NCBI GenBank assembly: GCA_030737835.1 | Contig: JAUJYN010000012.1 | Location: forward strand, 898,688-962,687 | Direction: 5' to 3' | Length of the DNA stretch: 64,000 nt | DNA from: Acorus gramineus | Taxonomy: Eukaryota; Streptophyta; Magnoliopsida; Acorales; Acoraceae | In this document: positions 1-11,600 of the stretch, one piece after another | How positions within the stretch are numbered: position 1 is the first letter of the stretch | Layout of the letters: every line of letters starts with the position of its first letter | Position numbers and translations under genes: made by a program | The notes under the pieces: model-generated | What the model was told of the DNA's origin: nothing | The model's input: only the letters and a program-made list of their open reading frames with translations | The model's database searches: none

Positions 1-331
1 TGTATATCGCTCAAATTTTAATTGAATGAACTCATTTTTAAAAAATATGAAAAAAAATTGAATGATGTATATGGTATCATTTAATGATGCATATGTTTCA
101 TTGGAATTCTAACAATACATATAAGACTGTATTTTGAAATATAAAAAAAATTGATGTGTAACAACATCCAAGCACAATGTTACGGAAAGAAGCCCAATAG
201 TGCAAAGACGTCTTCATCGACTATACATTTCACTAGATGTTTCATGTCCTAGAAAAGTACATACGGTTTATTTTTTTATTTTTTTCAAAAAAATAATATG
301 AATTAATTTATCAAAATATATATTTTATTTT
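1..331. other. AT-rich intergenic DNA, left edge
   Basis: I see no gene here. The stretch is AT-rich, with short runs of A and T and no long reading frame. It leads directly into the first foldback element. Confidence 0.5.
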
Positions 332-865
332 TGAAAAAATCCATATAACTCCATGTAAACTGACTGAAATCCATATAATCCCCTGACTTTTCTTAAAATT
401 CATATAACCCCTTGAAAATACCTAGTAAATCCAAATAACCTCCTGAAAAAAATTTATGTTTACAAATGATGAATATTTTGTAAATATTATATTTTATTAA
501 CTCTGGTAGAAAACAAAGTATACAAAAAAACTACAATGTGTTAAAAATGTAAAAAAATCTTCTATAAATGATGATTTTTACTCCATGGAGTTTTATAATA
601 TATTCAAAAAAGATAAAATCATCATTTTCATAGGATTTTTCGCATTTTTAACGAATTATAGTGGTTTTTTAGTATATCGTGTTTTCAGTCAGGTTCAACT
701 AAATGAAATATGCGCAAAATATTCATTATCTATTAACAAAAATTTTATTCATGGGGTTATTTAAATTTACTAGGTGTTTTTAGGGGGTTATATGGATTTT
801 TAAAAAAGTCAAGAGGTTATATGGATTTTAGTCAGATTTCAGAGGGTTGCATGGATTTTCCCTTT
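332..865. mobile_element. Foldback MITE, long form (copy A)
   Basis: The left half and the reverse complement of the right half align over their whole length, so the element would fold into a hairpin with arms of about 255 bp and a loop of about 30 bp near 585-615. The outer part of each arm holds four head-to-tail subunits of about 30 bp with the core CCATATAACCCCCTG. The inner part holds an ATGAATATTTTG-like and a GTGTTAAAAATG-like stretch in both arms. There is no coding capacity. Built this way it resembles foldback elements, whose terminal repeats are tandem arrays. The superfamily cannot be named because no target duplication is clear. Confidence 0.8.
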
Positions 866-888
866 ATTTTTTATAATAATAATATATA

Positions 889-1404
889 GGGAAAAATCTA
901 TATAAGCCCTTATAAATTGCATAAAATCCATATAACTCCTTGACTTTTCCTGATGTCCATATAACCCATTGAAAATATTTATGTAAATTTAAATAGCCCC
1001 CTGAATTAAATTTTCATTGACATATGAGAAATATTCTACTAATATTATGTTTGATTAATCATGATTGAAAATACAGTATATCAAAAAACCCTATAATGTG
1101 TTAAAAATGCAAAAAATCTTTCATAAATAATGATTTTATCCTCTAGATAAAGTTTTATAATCTATTTGGATGAGTAAAATCGTTATTTTTAGCCAATTAT
1201 AAAAAAAAAATTGGTATACTGTGTTTTAAATCAGGGTTAATCAAATAGAATATTTACTGAATATTCATCATCTATCAATAAAAGTTTAACTCAGAGAGTT
1301 ATTTGGATTTACATGAGTTTTCATAGGATTATATGAATTTCAAAAAAAATAGAAGGGTAATATTGATTTCAAACAATTTACATGGAGTTATTTAGATTTT
1401 TTCT
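889..1404. mobile_element. Foldback MITE, long form (copy B)
   Basis: This is a second copy of the 332-865 element, in the same orientation and only about 23 bp downstream. It begins GGGAAAAATCTATATAAG and ends in the mirrored form. The arms carry the same subunits, more diverged than in copy A. One arm lacks a short block near the loop, so the hairpin is less perfect. It looks older than copy A. Confidence 0.72.
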
Positions 1405-1407
1405 GAA

Positions 1408-1432
1408 TATATATATATATATATATATATAT
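1408..1432. repeat. TA dinucleotide microsatellite
   Basis: An uninterrupted run of about twelve AT/TA units follows copy B of the foldback element. A second, shorter TA run lies near 1520-1532. Confidence 0.85.
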
Positions 1433-1539
1433 CTTACAAAATCAAAACTGCTGGGGGCCACAAATGCCCCATTTTGGCTGATGGAATAAGTGGGTCCAGA
1501 AGTGAATAAGAAAAAAAATATATATATATATAGTTGTTT

Positions 1540-1905
1540 GGATAAAGAGAATAAATGAGTATCGTTGTGCAGAATTATATAAAAATAAGTTGATATTTAT
1601 ATACTAGATTCATTTCTGAAATTGTGTTATTCCTCCATTAGTATAAGGGAACGTACTTATCAAATCATATGTCATTACATCAAATCACATGTCATCACCT
1701 CTTATACACCAATGGAACTCACATATCAAATTAACTTTTTACACCTTATTCATATTTTATTATTCATTAACTAAACAACTCAACATTTATTATTATATTT
1801 TTTAATAAAAATAACAAAAAAAATAACTAAATAAAAAATCATATATTTTATTAAAAAAATTATTTATTTTTAAAATATATACAAATACTAAAATAACTTA
1901 TGTCT
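1540..1905. repeat. Diverged MITE-like repeat, related to 53842-54276
   Basis: This stretch shares the layout and word order of the repeats at 53842-54276 and 25640-25985: blocks like ATCAAATCA..TGTCATCACCTCT, TTATTCATTAACTAAACAAC and a TTTTTTAATAAAAATAACA tail. The ends are not clear, so the limits are approximate. It lies just upstream of the CYP51 promoter. Confidence 0.4.
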
Positions 1906-2025
1906 TTTAACTGTACCAGTACAAAAAGGAGTGCATACTGAATTGTGGCAAACACGAAAAACAAACAAACAAACAATGAACAAACAAAACAGTCCAAAGT
2001 GTCACTGAAAAGACAATCTGATCTT

Positions 2026-2049
2026 TATAAAAATCTGATCTTTTATAAA
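2026..2049 (+). promoter_or_regulatory. Candidate TATA boxes of the CYP51 gene
   Basis: Two TATAAA motifs (near 2026-2032 and 2044-2049) lie 75-100 bp upstream of the start codon at 2126. A CT/CA-rich leader follows, as expected for a plant core promoter. The position is right, but with AT-rich flanks a chance match is possible. Confidence 0.4.
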
Positions 2050-2125
2050 CCCCAACGAATCGTCGAATCCAAATCTCTCTCACCCATCAATCGAAAGGGG
2101 GTTTCACAGTTCCCCCATCCCAAGC

Positions 2126-4984
2126 ATGGATCCGAAGGAGGACAACCGGCGCCTCCTCAACGCCGCCCTCGCCATCCTCGCCGGACTCCTCCTCCTCAAG
2201 CTCCTCTCCACAGCCCTGACCCGCCGCCGTCCCTCCAATCGCCTCCGCTCGCCGCCCACGGTGAAGGCCTGGCCGCCCCTGATCGGGGGACTCCTCAAGT
2301 TCGTCAAAGGCCCGATTTTGATGGTCCGGGAGGAGTACGAGAGGCTCGGGAGCGTGTTCACGGTGGGGCTTGCGAACAGGCGTGTGACCTTCCTGATCGG
2401 GCCGGAGGTGTCGGCCCACTTCTTCAAGGCGCCGGAGGCGGAGATGAGTCAGCAGGAGGTGTATCAGTTCAATGTGCCGACGTTTGGGCCCGGGGTGGTG
2501 TTCGATGTGGACTACTCGGTCAGGCAGGAGCAGTTCAGGTTCTTCACGGAGGCGCTTAGGGTTAATAAGTTGCGGAGCTACGTCGATCAGATGGTTTTCG
2601 AGGCCGAGGTATGATTGGGTGTCTTTTGTTTTTTTTTTTGTGAATTTCAATTTGGGTTTTGGTTAATTTTGGGGGAAAAATGTGTTTTATGTGATTGGTT
2701 TGGATGATTTGAGGGTGGGTTGTGTTGAAAAAATAGATCTAGGAATCGAATCAGGGAAGAAAAGATTACACATACATGCAAACATAAACCACATGAAACA
2801 AAATATATAAATTCTCTCTCAGTGTTATGAGAAACTCTTACTCAGAAGAGTACATATACAACCCAGATAAATTATCATAATGTACCCCATGTAACATAGA
2901 GATTACTGAATTGATATTATCTGTGTACAAAAAAATTGAGTCACCCCCAATGTACAGTTCTCATTTATGTGCAGTTGTTCTTTGGTAATTGCTATCTAGT
3001 CACCGGAATGCATGACATCAACCCGACAAATTGTTGTTCTTGTGTCAAATCTACCAGAATGGTGAATCTGCTCTTGCATGATTAGGATGTTGTCTTTGGT
3101 TGTGTGTGATTTGCAGGAAATTTTGTTTTTGGTTCTAGATTAATTATGTTTTAGAGTTTCATGTTAAATGCTTGTCCTAGGAAGGGTCTGCTATCAGAGT
3201 AGATATTCTTAAAGGAACCTCTATTTCTACTTGAATAGAAGGATATCATTATAATTTAGACTTTAGATCACCCAAGCTGATTATGCTTGCCCCATATCTG
3301 TATTTGTTAGGCTCGTAAGGCAACTTGGCTTCCTTCTTGGATGAGTTGGATTCACTTGATAGACATCAGTTTCTTTTAATTTTAATTTTCTATTGAATTG
3401 GGTGCTTAAGTTTTAATATATCTTATTTTCGATAACACTGAGATTTTTTCTTCTTATGTTCTATGTGTTTTCTGATGATGCATGTTAAAATTGTATTTCA
3501 TGGCCAAAGCCCTGGTGGATTTCTGAAGCAATCTATTATCGTGTAGAAATCCATTTTACTTAACATCCCTGGTAACATCTAATGTCCTACATTTGTAATG
3601 CTTGATTATACCTCAAAATATTTGTTTTTGACATTTCTTCCCTGACTTTTCATTATATTGTGAAGGAAATAACTCTGTGGATCCTTTTTAAGGAAACCTT
3701 GTTCAGAAAAGAAAATTGTTGCACTTCTCATTCTTACAGTCTCTTTTGCAAATTGAACACATTTTAGAATTTTTTTTGAAGTACATAATTGTTTAATATA
3801 GTACACTTTTTCCCAAAAGTAAAGGTACATCTCACAAGAATTGAATGCATATACGTTTACAGTTTTCATAATATAATATATACTGACATAATTTAGTATA
3901 TACTCATTAGAGATTAATCTACTGAGTTAGATGACATGGCCTCTGTGGAAGTGTCTGACTGCATACTTGTTCACATGGTAACCAGGACTACTTCTCCAAA
4001 TGGGGAGAGAGCGGGGAAGTTGACCTAAAGTACGAGCTTGAACACCTCATCATCCTAACCGCCAGTCGGTGCTTACTTGGAAGGGAAGTGCGAGACAAGC
4101 TTTTCACTGATGTCTCCGCGCTCTTCCACGACCTTGACAATGGCATGCTCCCCATAAGCGTCATCTTCCCCTACCTCCCCATCCCCGCCCACCGCCGCCG
4201 TGACAAGGCCCGAAAAAAACTCGCCCAAATCTTCTCCGACATAATCTCCTCCCGAAAACAAGCCGGAAAATCCGAGGACGACATGTTACAAAGCTTCATC
4301 GAGTCAAAATACAAAGACGGGCGACCAACAACAGAAGAAGAGGTCACTGGACTCCTCATCGCGGCTCTCTTCGCAGGTCAACACACCAGCTCCATCACCT
4401 CCACTTGGACCGGTGCTTACCTCCTCTGTGAAAGGCAATATTTATCAAACGTGGTTGAAGAGCAGAAGTTGTTGATGAAAAAGCACGGGGATAAGATCGA
4501 TCACGACGTGTTATCGGAGATGGACACCTTATATCGATGCATTAAAGAGGCATTGAGACTTCACCCACCTTTGATAATGCTGTTACGAAGCTCGCACAAT
4601 GACTTCACTGTGAAAACCCAGGATGGTATGGAATACGACATCCCGAAGGGGAACATCATCGCGACATCCCCTGCTTTTGCGAACAGACTGCCTTATATTT
4701 ACAAGGATCCAGACAGGTATGATCCAGATAGGTTTTCGCCCGGGAGGGACGAAGACAAGGCAGCTGGGCCATTTTCGTATATTTCATTTGGTGGAGGGAG
4801 ACATGGGTGTCTTGGGGAACCATTTGCATATTTGCAGATAAAGGCGATATGGAGTCATTTGTTGAGGAACTTCAAATTCGAGCTGATTTCACCCTTCCCC
4901 GAGATCGATTGGAACGCGATGGTGGTGGGTGTGAAGGGGAAGGTTATGGTCCGATACAAGCGTCAGAAGCTCGTCGTTGATTAG
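2126..4984 (+). CDS. CYP51G1: Sterol 14-alpha-demethylase CYP51G (obtusifoliol 14-demethylase)
   Basis: Two exons, 2126-2608 and 3986-4984, join in phase 0 (donor GTATGA, acceptor ACCAG) and give 493 residues; Arabidopsis CYP51G1 has about 488. The protein starts with a hydrophobic ER anchor (residues about 10-30) followed by a basic-proline hinge. Visible P450 signatures are the I-helix AGQHTS (about 291-296), the K-helix ExxR in KEALR (E349/R352) and the heme-binding FGGGRHGCLG (about 429-438), with Cys436 as thiolate ligand. The B-C region YQFNVPTFGPGVVFD is typical of CYP51. The family removes the 14-alpha methyl group of obtusifoliol in phytosterol synthesis at the ER, with electrons from P450 reductase. 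The 1.4 kb intron holds no gene. Exon 1 is very GC-rich compared with its flanks. Nothing looks broken. Confidence 0.97.
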
Positions 4985-5629
4985 TTTGGTCACCAGTTTT
5001 TTTTTTTTGTTGCAGATGTTTTTTGAAGGGGATCTGGTGGTCTGGTATTCCTGCATTGTGTGTGTTGTTTCTTTTGCTTACTCTATTTATGATTTGTTTC
5101 TTCTTATGTGGACGTGATTTGCAGATGTAGAATCCTTGTTTTCCAATAATGTGGAAGGATGTTTTGTAGCTTGGTATGTTCTTTCAATTATTTATTTATT
5201 TTCATGTGGTGGGTGAGCAGTTGCTGTCTCTCTCTGGTCACTAGCTTTGTTGTGAACAAGTTCTCTTTATTTTGTATATTAAACCCCCTACATTGATCTC
5301 AATTTTATATACCTCCTTGTACATTCATCTGTTTATAATTTATGTTGCACTTTATTTTTCAATTATTCAGTATTTGAATATACAAGATATAGTATCATGA
5401 AATTCGTATATATAAAATTCATCTTGTGTGATTAAATGTAATGTTCAAAAATTCAAATAATCCTTGCATTTTTCTTTGTAAGATCCTGAAGAGCCTCGAT
5501 TTCAGCACTTATTTTTCAGAACACTATCCATCATCCTTGATATATCACTTAATCACTTCAACTAATATCCTTATTTATTTATACATTAAAAAATCAAATT
5601 TATAAATACTAAGATAAAAAGTTAATGAC
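4985..5629. other. 3' flank of CYP51 and AT-rich spacer
   Basis: This stretch contains the CYP51 3'UTR (T-rich, up to about 5250) and then plain AT-rich DNA up to the LINE fragment. I see no reading frame or repeat of note. Confidence 0.5.
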
Positions 5630-6509
5630 AGGATTTTTTGTATAGCTAAGGAGATTTGGGATCCTAAGATTCCCATGAAAGTACGGGCATTCGTGTGGCT
5701 GCTTTATTAGGGTTGGGTACTCACAAAGGTGTATCGTTCCAAATGGGTGAATGCGATGGATATCGCATGTGATATGTGGTCTAGAGTCCAAGTCAGCGGA
5801 GCACCTGTTCGTTGGTGGACAAGTTTGGAGGTTGGTCGCGGGAGCATCTACTCTTCAAACTAATTGCTTCACTCTTGAGGAATAATGGGCAGCAGGAAAA
5901 CACCTCCAGTGGAGGGGGAGATCAAAGTACTTGGGTGAAGATCTCTCAAAGCATTATCGCAACAACCTTTTGGGCCATCTAGTTAGAAAGGAACAATATG
6001 ATATTCAAAAGGGGTACTCCCTACTTGGAGAACATTTGGAAATTGGTCATTCATTTTGTCAGGGATTAGGATTGGGACCTCTTCTGTGCAGAGGCTAGAA
6101 GGGTTGCGCTGGTTGATAGGAAGCTTGTAATAGACTAAGGGTGCGTTTGGTTGCGCGATTGCGCTGCGATTGCGATTGCAGGAAGCTGCGTTTACAATCG
6201 TGCAACCAAACAGTTTTACTGTAGCAGCTTCCTGCACACAGATTTCAGGCAAATAATGCCCAAAAGCTGCGATTTCAGAAAGCTGAGAAAGTGAGCTTCC
6301 TGCAGAATCAGTTTTGCAATCGCAGATTCCTGCAGAATCAGTTTTGCAATCGCGCAACCAAACGCACCCTAAGGCATTGATCAGTAAGTCAAAAATAGGA
6401 ATCTTTCCTACTTGGTTCATTACTGATTATCTTGTATTTTCCTTTTGAGTACCTATCAAATATATTTGAATAAAATGTCTACCATTTCCTTCAAAAAAAA
6501 AAAAAAAAA
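5630..6509 (+). mobile_element. 5'-truncated L1-type LINE fragment with poly-A tail
   Basis: Conceptual translation shows the C-terminal part of plant L1-type ORF2. Around 5655-5705 it reads IWDPKIPMKVRAFVWLL, the start of a zf-RVT domain. Around 5972-6005 it reads WAI-LERNNMIFKRGTP, the usual last block before the stop. Stop codons interrupt the frame (for example within the FVWLL and WAI-LERNN stretches), so the piece is dead. It ends in a run of 17 A at 6493-6509. A 231-bp MITE is inserted in its 3'UTR at 6139. I could not find a convincing target duplication, so the left limit is approximate. Confidence 0.75.
6139..6369. mobile_element. Harbinger/Tourist-type MITE (copy 1)
   Basis: The ends are terminal inverted repeats starting GGGTGCGTTTGGTTGCGC, flanked by the 3-bp duplication TAA (6136-6138 and 6370-6372). 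That combination points to the PIF/Harbinger superfamily. Length is 231 bp and there is no coding capacity. Internally it is made of short repeats around CTTCCTGCAGAATCAG and GCGATTGCGATTGC. The inverted repeats match their mirror almost perfectly, so this copy is young. It sits inside the LINE fragment and is therefore younger than it. A copy of equal length lies at 26278-26508. Confidence 0.9.
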
Positions 6510-7269
6510 CATAAAGAGCCTGGATAAATGCATCAAATCTGTATTCGGAAGCATCTATCCCTATTACCTTTTTTTTTTAATTTCATTGATAAGAAAAATC
6601 CCAACACCAATATTTCTATCATCGGGCGCCCTCATCACCCATGAAATGACTTTGGGTGAGTGGGGATAGTCACATTGACACATTGTATCTCTCCCATTCA
6701 TAAACTCCCACCACCATGAATGATAATAGGATGAGGTAAATGGAAACCTTCCTAACCTGACTCTAATGGAATATGTTTGGTTCACTAAATGTTGAACCTG
6801 AACTTGACCTCTTCCAATTCGATGAAGATATAAAATAGATTTGGGATTAAATGACAAAACCCGCCCTGCACCATTATATACTTATATCATTTTTAAATCA
6901 CTTATATCATCAAAATTAATATGATACATAAAAAATTAACCCATCATATATTATTGTTGTTGTTGTTGTTGATGTTGATAAAATATTTAATCATGTATCA
7001 AGCAATATTATATAAGATAATTATTTATTTTATAATCTAAAATAATATTAAAAATATTTAAAAATTTGAGATTTTTAATTACTTTCCTTCTAAATGGGAT
7101 AGGACTGAATAAGCATGAGTTTGGGTAATTTAAAAATTCATTGAGACAGGTTGAACAGAGTAAGCAAGCCCATCACGAGTTTGGGATGAGTTTTGAACAT
7201 GATTTTATTAAGCCCATCACATTAAGCCCAAACTCATGATTTTGAACATGAGTTTGGGATGAGCAAGCC
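6510..7269. other. Intergenic DNA with degraded repeat text
   Basis: No gene is visible. From about 7080 the text GAGTTTGGGATGAG / AAGCCCATCAC recurs several times. It resembles the inside of the hAT-type element at 24612-25200 (GAGTTTGGGATGG, AAACCCG). I infer that the MULE at 7279 landed in an older, decayed copy of that element, whose right end may lie near 8350-8430 (ACAAAACCCG...CCCGCCCGGTTGTCAACCC). A (GTT)n microsatellite lies at about 6953-6978. Confidence 0.4.
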
Positions 7270-7278
7270 CATTACATT

Positions 7279-8340
7279 GGGTGCCTCTAATTGCACCCCT
7301 CGTTTTCAAGTGGACACCATATTCTTTTCACACCCAACCTAAATCACAAACATTCTTTAAACACCCCACTACTTAAAGGAACATATGGTTTTCAATGCAC
7401 ACCCCTCCAACCAATCCCTTTGAAACCTTAAAAAAAAAAAGCCCTAGCTCCTTCTCCCTCCCTTCCTCTCAATCCCTCCCCCTTCTGCCGACAGCCCTCT
7501 TGGTGACCCTCTCTAAGTGTCGTCCATCCACTCACGCGCCATCGTCATCCATATTCACTACCATCCTTCACCGACATTCATCTCACCCGTCTCTTTTCGT
7601 TCGTTACTTGGTGTTGCCCTTCCACTCACGCCGACCGTCTCTTTCTTCACCGACATTCACACCGGTCGTCTTTCTTCGTTTTTCAAACAAGATCGTTTGA
7701 CATTTTGCTGTTGCTAGGTTTATAAGCTGTTTCAATGTTTGAATGTTTCAATAGTGTATGTTTGGGTTAATGTTTAATATTTAAATGTTTGGGTTCATGC
7801 TTGAAAGTGATTTTGTAAAATTTCAATATTCAGCTCTTTGAATATATGTTTGACTATTTTAATGTCTGAATCGTTGGAAAAATAAAGAACAAGATTAGTT
7901 TGCTAGTCTCGACACTTATACTATCGCTATATGTCGACACACAAAATGTCGTCTCACCTAGAAAATGACTATCGAGTTCACTGATTGATTCTTTGACAAC
8001 ACCACCGTTGACAGTAATAACAATCCACGACAAACACAATGCCGACAGAATTTATAGAGGCTACGGGTTGAGTTCTATAACCCATTCGACACGTGAGAAA
8101 TCGACGTTGATACGAATTATCGACAATCGTAGTGTCGACCAAGTTCAAAAGGCTATGAGACGAGTTGTGTGTCCACTTCAACACAAGAAATGTCGACTTT
8201 TCCACAATTACTCGACGGACGTAGTGTCGAATGCTTTGCAGAAGGGGTGTGCATATGAACCAAAAATAAATTGATTTTTTAACAACAACCCGATTAAAGG
8301 GGTGTGCACATGAAAATGAGGGGTGCAATTAGAGGCACCC
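7279..8340. mobile_element. Non-autonomous Mutator-like element (MULE) with 9-bp target duplication
   Basis: The ends are inverted repeats of about 35-40 bp starting GGGTGCCTCTAATTGCACCC. They are flanked by the perfect 9-bp direct repeat CATTACATT (7270-7278 and 8341-8349), the duplication length of Mutator-like elements. Length is 1062 bp. No transposase is present. Inside each end a GGGGTGTGCAYATGAA-like motif recurs (near 7391 as reverse complement, 8244 and 8298). The left interior (7430-7690) is C/T-rich, and the right interior (7900-8230) carries many TCGAC/GTCGA words. The C/T-rich part could be captured host sequence (Pack-MULE), but I recognise no gene in it. Confidence 0.88.
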
Positions 8341-8622
8341 CATTACATTTCCTTTCCCTTTTATTAATGGGTCATGGATTTACAAAACCCGTATCGACCC
8401 GCCCGGTTGTCAACCCTGCCCACCACACGCGCGGCCCTCCATTTCACTTTCACACGCGAGAAGCAGAGGCAAAGTTGCAGAGCCTTCCGAGATATGAAGA
8501 ACTTTTGATTTTTTTGAGGTGGGCATCAATTATTTATTCTTATCTTCCATTCCCTCAACAGATACTCACTCGCTCGATTGAAAAGTCGCAATTTTTTTTT
8601 TGAAGAATCTGTAGTTCTTTTG

Positions 8623-11600
8623 ATGGGCACGGACTCTGAATCGGACGGTGGAGGAAGCGCGGTAAGGGGTCTGGTGTTGAAGGCGGTGGTCCTTCTCGGT
8701 GGGTTCCTCCTCTTCAAGAGGTTCAGGAGGGCCACGACAAGGTGGGACCATGCCCGGATCGTCGCAGAGTCCCTCTCCGGCGAAAAGGTATAAGCTTCTC
8801 GATCTTAGCTTCTCGATCGAAATCATGGGTTGTCTCTCTTTTTTGTGGTTTGATTTGGGTTTTTCGTTTTTTGATGGGTTGTTTTTGGTGTTGATGGTCT
8901 GTGTAGTTTTCGAGGGATCAGGCGAGTAGAGACCCACAAAACTATTTCAATCTGAGGTCAGTTGGAGTTGTTTGAACTTGAATTAATGTGGGATTTGCTT
9001 GAATTTCATTTTTTGAACTCACATGAACCTTATAATATGGCGGATTGCAATTACTATTGGTTGTCTAATTGAGTTATGGAACCAAAAAATATCTAAATCA
9101 GTAGAATCACGAGACATCGGTTTGTCAAATAACCAATGATTGGGCATTACTGGTTCAATGGATTATGACCACTCTACAATGTTGGTGTACACATTCGAAG
9201 TATTGTGATTTGTGTGGCACTTTATAGTTCTTGCTAGTTCCTGGTTTGATATATGTGATTTATTTTGCCTTGTTTTACAGAATGCTCACATGCCCAGCAA
9301 CAGAAATGGTGGATAGTTCAAGGGTTCTATATTTTGAGCAAGTACGCATAGTTGTGTAGTAGTTAGATTTGAGGGTTTTTTTTGTGGGGGGGGACATTTC
9401 TGATGAAATATGCTTTTTGGTGTCAGGCATTCTGGAGGACTCCTCAAAAGCCTTTTCGGCAAGTATGGTAGCTCTAGCCTTGTATGCATCGTGTCCATAG
9501 CCTTATATATTCCGTTTTTCTGCGTGCCTCACATACCTCACTCATCCATTATATGTGGGGTTTCATCTATCTGTTTAGATTTTTGCATGCATTTCATTCA
9601 ATGTAATTTTAAACAATTCTAGTTTTTTTGTGAAAAGCAAAAGAAATGTTTCTAAGATCATTGATTTCAGATTTGTACCACAATGTGATGCACTCCTATG
9701 TTTCATTAAACAGTGGCCTTCACATGAGTAACACTTTGAGCATTGGCACTTACATCACTGTGATAAGGTACTCGTTTGATGTATTCTAACTAGTCTCTTT
9801 CTTGCAGAGATTTTATATGGTCAAACCTTGCCCCAAGGAGATGAAATGTGATGTTGAGGTGAGATAGATGCATGACTAATGATCTCATGAATATGCATTT
9901 ATTAAGAGCGGAATGTAAAAGAGGGATATGCATGTGTAGTCCCTGCACATAGTATTTTTTTTAACTCTTTTTTTTTTTTTTTTGGTTAGGTTATGCACTG
10001 AGACTCAAACCCATGACCTCATGATTGTAAATTTTGTTGTCAATCATTAAACTATGGGTTCAAATCCCTAATCTATATATGATTAATAAACCAACTCATT
10101 AAGCTGATAGGCTTTTGGTGATCAATGAACTAATTTATTGAGATGATGATGCTTAAATTTTAAATGAAATTTAATAATTGTTTATGTGTTTTGTGCTGAT
10201 GTGCATCAGTTGTGTTACCCAGATTTCTCTTGAATTATGTTGACCATTGTGATGAATCCATTCTACTAAAGTTTTGGCCTTCTTAATACTTTCTTCATTC
10301 TACATGGCAGTTGAGTTCATATGCTCTAAGGGATGCCGAAGAGTACAAAAACTTTTGTGATCGCCCTAAGGATCAACGACCACAAGCAGAAGAAGTAGTT
10401 GGGGTATGAGTTCTTTAATATGCACCATATGATATTTGTCTTTTTTGTCACTTTTTAGCTTGTTCATGTTTTATAGTGACATAAGAGTGGTAGATTCTTT
10501 TAGTAGATCAGTGAAACAAGTTTCTTTTCCTGTAATAAGGATGGGATGTCCACCAAATTTGTTAAACTAGTAAACATCAAAATACAAAAGTTAGTGGCAG
10601 AAAAAGGGGAAAATGGAAAATATCAAGCAGCCAATACGCTTAAAGACCTACTTCACTGGTTATCTACCATCTATCTTGGATAACTTACATTCTCAGATGA
10701 AGTACACTTAATAAATTGACAAATCATTTTAATTCTTCACAGTGCATAGATACTATACGGTGAGATGCAAACTTTGGAAGCTTATTTTCTGAAAGAGATT
10801 TTGAAGTTTCTTTACATTCAACATTTAGAGGATTATAATACGGGACATTCTATCTGTGAATTATATAATATTTACAGAGTGGAAAAATATCTACCTGACC
10901 ATATTAAACATTTGATTTGAACTTCTAAAATCCTCGGTCGGTATTCTCCAACTGGTGTGTGTAGTATTGTGGAAATTAGTTATGTTTACTTCTCCAGAAA
11001 ATTAGTTAGCTTTTGTTATGATTATAAAAATATGTTGCTTTAGATTAGTCTGAAACCAAAGAAATCAAAGCAGCTAATGGATATAAATCTTCTAATAATA
11101 TGTTGAGCTTGTTTCAATAACTCCCATGTTGCCGCTGCCTTTACTATGCAGCCCCTCCGCTCCACCACCAAGTCTTTCATGCTCATCTTTTCCTTTAATT
11201 CACACGATTTCATTTTATTTTATCTTCTGCAACATTTTCATCAGATTTTTGTATGAGGGCTGTCACAATTGGTGAGAGAATTTGACTGTTTGTGTGGCCG
11301 ATCAGTGGGAGGAAACTGATAATTGCAAATGGAATCATTACTATTGTAGTGATTGACTATAACCTTGTTTGATCTCATTTTGCCCGTTTTACATTAAGCT
11401 ATTACTAGGCTGATATCCTTTGCTTGTTCTCTGATTATCTAACCACGTATTATCAAGTATCAACATATTCTGTTGCATATATGGAATGCTGATTTAGTTT
11501 CTTGCTTCTCTTGGTTTATATTTTTCTATCCTGTACTATTGAACCACAGAATGCTGTGGTGGAACATATTGATGAAAAAAATTCTCTGATTTTCCCCCAT

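Noticed and set aside
300-1400. CRISPR-like array of the CCATATAACCCC motif
   Set aside because: The repeats are imperfect, contiguous and mirrored into inverted arms, in a plant nuclear genome.
1945-2559. 204-codon plus-strand open frame overlapping CYP51 exon 1
   Set aside because: It is another frame of the GC-rich CYP51 exon, rich in Pro, Arg and Gly, with no domain. The 2126 frame has clear P450 homology.
7395-7717. Open frames of 101 and 66 codons rich in Ser, Pro and Leu
   Set aside because: Low-complexity C/T-rich DNA inside the MULE; no recognisable domain or splice partner.
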